Assembly: GCF_013032455.1 (NCBI RefSeq)
Contig: NZ_WQCF01000002.1
Span: 310,001 to 374,000 of the forward strand
Length of the DNA stretch: 64,000 nucleotides
Reading direction: 5' to 3'
From: Ruegeria atlantica
Lineage (GTDB): Bacteria > Pseudomonadota > Alphaproteobacteria > Rhodobacterales > Rhodobacteraceae
A model generated the notes under the pieces. That model was not told the origin of the DNA. It did no database searches and saw only the letters and a program-made list of their open reading frames with translations. The translations under genes and the position numbers were made by a program. This document shows positions 61,231-64,000 of the stretch, piece by piece (within the stretch, counting starts at the first letter, position 1; each line of letters opens with the position of its first letter).

Positions 61231-61356
61231 GGCCGCCTATCGGGACGCTGGAAACAAGTTAAGTTAAGGTGGAACGAAGCGCAAAATAAAGGCTTGAACC
61301 CGGATGGGAAAATGCCTTAGAGAGCGCCACGGATCGAAGAGATCCATAAAAAGAGT

Positions 61357-61432
61357 GGGCCGTTAGCTCAGTTGGTAGAGCAACTGACTTTTAATCAGTG
61401 GGTCGCAGGTTCGAATCCTGCACGGCTCACCA
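61357..61432 (+). tRNA. tRNA-Lys (anticodon TTT)
   Basis: A 76-base cloverleaf: acceptor GGGCCGT/ACGGCTC, D arm with AGCTCAGTTGGTAGAGC, anticodon stem-loop CTGACTTTTAATCAG (anticodon TTT), T arm GCAGGTTCGAATCCTGC, discriminator A and encoded CCA. The CTTTTTT after the CCA may end transcription. Confidence 0.97.
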
Positions 61433-62004
61433 CTTTTTTCAATGAAAACAAAAAGTTACGCAGGCTTGCGCGGAGATCGTTTCGTGCCGCGTAGCTTGCC
61501 GGAAGCAATACGGAAGCACTGTAGCAAAGATTGAAGTGTGCCTATAGGACCACAATGACAAAGCGCGCCTTATTCTGATTTTGGTTGCTAAGGCCACCGA
61601 GCAGACCTTCGCTGTATTAGCAACACTGACCATTACGGGCGGCGGCTTTGCGCAAAAGCGGACTTTGCAAAGTTTCGAGTACCTCACGAAATTGCCCTTA
61701 ACCAAACGACGAACATGCTGGGGTGTCGTCAGGTAAACTAGCCGTTCGCAGCATTCCAACAGAATCTCTATGCGAAACCCATAATTGCTTTAAGGCCGCT
61801 TAGACATCGTTGGTCCCTCACTTTGATCATCGCCCACATTATGTCGGCGTCTTGTGGTTACCATGCTTGGTCTCCACTTCGAAAAATCTGACTTTGTCAT
61901 CGCCAGACCGACGCCTCACAAAAGTGAATAGGAATAGGGCGAATAGCAGAACTATGGATTCAATGGATCAGGATGGATAGTCTTCCGTGCAGGGGAGGAC
62001 GGGA
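61433..62004 (+). other. Gene-poor, lower-GC spacer between tRNA-Lys and the cyclase gene
   Basis: No convincing gene in 572 bases. A 106-residue frame on the minus strand (61439-61759) has no family resemblance or Shine-Dalgarno. The base composition is visibly poorer in GC than the rest of the window, and it directly follows a tRNA 3' end, a common insertion site. No integrase or direct repeat of the tRNA end was found. Confidence 0.5.
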
Positions 62005-63885
62005 GTGGAACGTCGCCTTACTACCATCTTGAGTATTGACGTCGTGGGCTACTCGCGGCTGATGGAACGCGACGAGTCAGCGACCTTGGCAGCACTAAAG
62101 TCGCACCGGTTGGAACTCATTGACCCCTTTGCAGCGAGTTTTGGTGGCAAGACGATCAAGTTGATGGGTGATGGTGCACTGCTGGAGTTTGAGAGCACCG
62201 TACAGGCAATGAAATTTGCCGTTTCTGTACAAAACGAAATGCTTTCTCGAAACTCGGACGTTCCAGAAAACGAAAGAATTGTGTTTCGGATCGGCATAAA
62301 TATCGGAGATGTGATTGCCGAGGACGGAGACATTTATGGTGATGGTGTTAATGTCGCTGCCCGCCTTGAAGGCTTGGCTGAGCCCGGAGGTATTTGCATT
62401 CACCGCAGCGTGCGGGATCAGGTGCAGGACAAACTGGATCTGAATTTCGAGGATCTGGGTGAGACCGAAGTCAAGAACATAGAGAGACCAGTCCGAGCCT
62501 TTGAAGTCGTACTGGATGACAAGGCCAAGGCTTTGGCTGTATCAGAGCCAGTTGCGCATACGAAACCACACATATCCAAATGGGTGCCAACTCTGGTCGG
62601 TGCAGTATGCATCTGCTTGGTGCTGGTTGCGGTAATATGGTGGCGATCCAGAGATGTGGCCCCCCTGACCGAACAAGAGGAGTTGGCGCTTGCCATCCCG
62701 GACGAACCTTCCATCGTCGTTTTGCCCTTTGAGAACCGCTCAACAGTTGAAGAGGTCGGCTATCTGGCGGAAGGCTTTGGAACAGCGATCACTACGCAGC
62801 TTTCGAAGTTTCCACAGCTATTTGTGATCGCTGGTTCGACTTCGATTACCTTTGCGGACAGCTTGGCCAAACCGCGAGAAATAGGTCGAGAGCTCGGTGT
62901 GCGATATGTTCTGTCAGGTAGCGTTCAGAGCGTTGGCGAGAATATTTCAGTTAACTCGACACTTATAGAAACGGAGACGGGGCACGCATTATGGTCGGAA
63001 CAATATGACATTGGGATCGAAGAATTGTTTTCCGCTCAGGCCGACCTTATTCGGGAAATCGCATCCACCCTGAAAATAGTAGTTGAGGAAGAAGAAGTCG
63101 CGTCGCTGAAGAAACGACCGACCGATGATCTTGAAGCATATGAGCTATTTCTGAGGGCCGTTGCCAAAAGCAAGCTGTTGAATACTGCAAGTCGGCAAGA
63201 GGCAATTGACCTGCTAGAACAAGCTATAGTGCTCGATCCAGACTACCTTTCTGCACATATTGAACTGAGCGGTCGCTATCTTAGCCTTTGGCGTTTCGGT
63301 GGGTCGGACGATCCGAAAACTGCACTGAACAAAGCTCGTCAACACGCAGAGCGCGCATTGGAACTGGATCAATCTGACTATCGTGTTCAACATCGCTTAG
63401 GACAGCTACACTTGTTTGCCGACCACGATCACCAACTCGCTTACCAAGCGTTTCAGCGCGCAATTCGGGAGAACCCGAATGATCCTGAGGTCTTGTATGA
63501 CATGGGTTTTTTGCGCTCGCTCATGGGTGAGCCAGCCGAAGCGATTGAATGGAACAACAAGGCAAAAAGGGTCAACCCGCGTTATCCCGGCTGGTATAAT
63601 TTTAACGCGGCCCTTTCTCATTTTCTAATCGGAGATTACGAACAGGCAATTCTGCTGGCAAAAACCGGTATCTCAACTTATCCAAGGTCGCTTCCTCCGC
63701 GCCGCATCTTGGTCGCAACCCTTGCAGAAATGGGACGTCTGGAAGATGCACAGGTTGAAGCAAAAAAATTACTCGAAATCAGGCCGGACTTTCGTGTTTC
63801 TACACACAGAAACACGCCCTTTTTGCGTTCAGAGGACCAGGACCGGTATTTTGGTGCGATGATTGCAGGTGGGTTGCCTGAGTAG
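62005..63885 (+). CDS. Class III adenylate/guanylate cyclase fused to a TolB-like domain and TPR repeats
   Basis: A 626-residue membrane protein. The catalytic domain (1-170) has SIDVVGYSRLM, the second metal Asp and purine-selecting Lys in GGKTIKLMGDGALLEF, and NVAARLEGLAEPGG. A transmembrane helix (about 197-214) is followed by a TolB/FlgO-like region (IVVLPFENRSTVEEVGYLAEGF; VRYVLSGSVQSVGENI) and several TPR repeats (about 380-610), probably periplasmic. GTG 62005 behind AGGGGAGGACGGG gives the usual VERRLTTIL start. Composition is less GC-rich than its neighbours, suggesting transfer. Confidence 0.9.
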   Translation: MERRLTTILSIDVVGYSRLMERDESATLAALKSHRLELIDPFAASFGGKTIKLMGDGALLEFESTVQAMKFAVSVQNEMLSRNSDVPENERIVFRIGINIGDVIAEDGDIYGDGVNVAARLEGLAEPGGICIHRSVRDQVQDKLDLNFEDLGETEVKNIERPVRAFEVVLDDKAKALAVSEPVAHTKPHISKWVPTLVGAVCICLVLVAVIWWRSRDVAPLTEQEELALAIPDEPSIVVLPFENRSTVEEVGYLAEGFGTAITTQLSKFPQLFVIAGSTSITFADSLAKPREIGRELGVRYVLSGSVQSVGENISVNSTLIETETGHALWSEQYDIGIEELFSAQADLIREIASTLKIVVEEEEVASLKKRPTDDLEAYELFLRAVAKSKLLNTASRQEAIDLLEQAIVLDPDYLSAHIELSGRYLSLWRFGGSDDPKTALNKARQHAERALELDQSDYRVQHRLGQLHLFADHDHQLAYQAFQRAIRENPNDPEVLYDMGFLRSLMGEPAEAIEWNNKAKRVNPRYPGWYNFNAALSHFLIGDYEQAILLAKTGISTYPRSLPPRRILVATLAEMGRLEDAQVEAKKLLEIRPDFRVSTHRNTPFLRSEDQDRYFGAMIAGGLPE

Positions 63886-64000
63886 CTAGGTTTTCGAAAC
63901 CCTGAATACTGTCAGGACGTGCAGTCTCCACTTTTTGTAGCATAGTTGCTTGAATGAGCCCGCCCGCTCCTCGGGATCAACAAAGCTCGCTGATGAATGT

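Noticed and set aside
61439-61759. A 106-codon open frame on the minus strand after tRNA-Lys
   Set aside because: No Shine-Dalgarno, no family resemblance and a random-looking composition in an AT-richer spacer.

Overview
The window is chromosomal DNA from an alphaproteobacterium of the Rhodobacteraceae, most likely the Roseobacter group (Ruegeria-like). This rests on the GC-rich codon use, the petA-petB-petC operon with a petP-petR regulator pair, an alphaproteobacterial (GAAC-N7-GAAC) LexA box, an RpoE/ChrR-type promoter pair, and proteins that read as roseobacter orthologues throughout. No CRISPR array, prophage or insertion sequence was recognised. Nearly all sequence is coding, with many ATGA-type overlaps.

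Layout. 0-4 kb (minus strand): a short strongly translated reading frame at the left edge, a queuosine-precursor transporter, a phytase-like secreted protein, MepA endopeptidase and an MFS exporter. 4-7.3 kb (plus): YggT, RecQ, YaaA. 7.3-10 kb: a VOC protein and a large hybrid histidine kinase. 10-18.3 kb: an exported hydratase/FAH-like protein and a tightly overlapping MoxR - DUF58 - DUF4159 - membrane protein operon, divergent from DUF1285. 18.3-25 kb: a DMT transporter, hydroxypyruvate isomerase-like protein, DNA polymerase I, a CHCC zinc-finger protein, an orphan ABC ATPase and DUF1203. 25-33 kb: a dispersed SOS mutagenesis set (DnaE2-type polymerase with a near-LexA box, and ImuB with a perfect LexA box), interrupted by a truncated haemoglobin, a DMT transporter, glutathione-dependent formaldehyde dehydrogenase and an I78 inhibitor lipoprotein.

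33-38 kb: an SDR gene and a five-gene operon (FAD oxidoreductase, chalcone-isomerase-like, MFS, two DUF3833 proteins) diverge from a short region holding two facing copies of TGATCC-N16-CGTA. This is the architecture of the singlet-oxygen (RpoE-ChrR) response, and the operon resembles the methylated furan fatty acid genes of Rhodobacter sphaeroides. 38-41.6 kb: an ExbB-ExbD-ExbD-TonB operon with a periplasmic partner, plus a small lipoprotein. 41.8-45.8 kb: xseB-ispA-dxs and a deacetylase. 45.8-49.6 kb: petPR, ilvE, an AraC regulator and a small membrane protein. 49.8-54 kb: cobO, a DMT transporter, an HD hydrolase, aroC, and ribH under an FMN riboswitch that carries a palindromic repeat. 54-59 kb: GST, a cytochrome c2-like protein and the bc1 complex petABC. 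59-61.4 kb: mtaB, dapF and tRNA-Lys. 61.4-64 kb: a lower-GC stretch with a class III cyclase-TPR protein.

How genes work together. PetABC passes electrons to c-type cytochromes such as the c2-like protein beside it, with PetPR as its known regulators. Dxs and IspA make isoprenoid precursors. DnaE2 and ImuB form the damage-induced translesion machinery. The 33-38 kb cluster probably remodels membrane lipids under photo-oxidative stress. Start codons were chosen by ribosome-binding sites and family alignment from memory. No database search was run.
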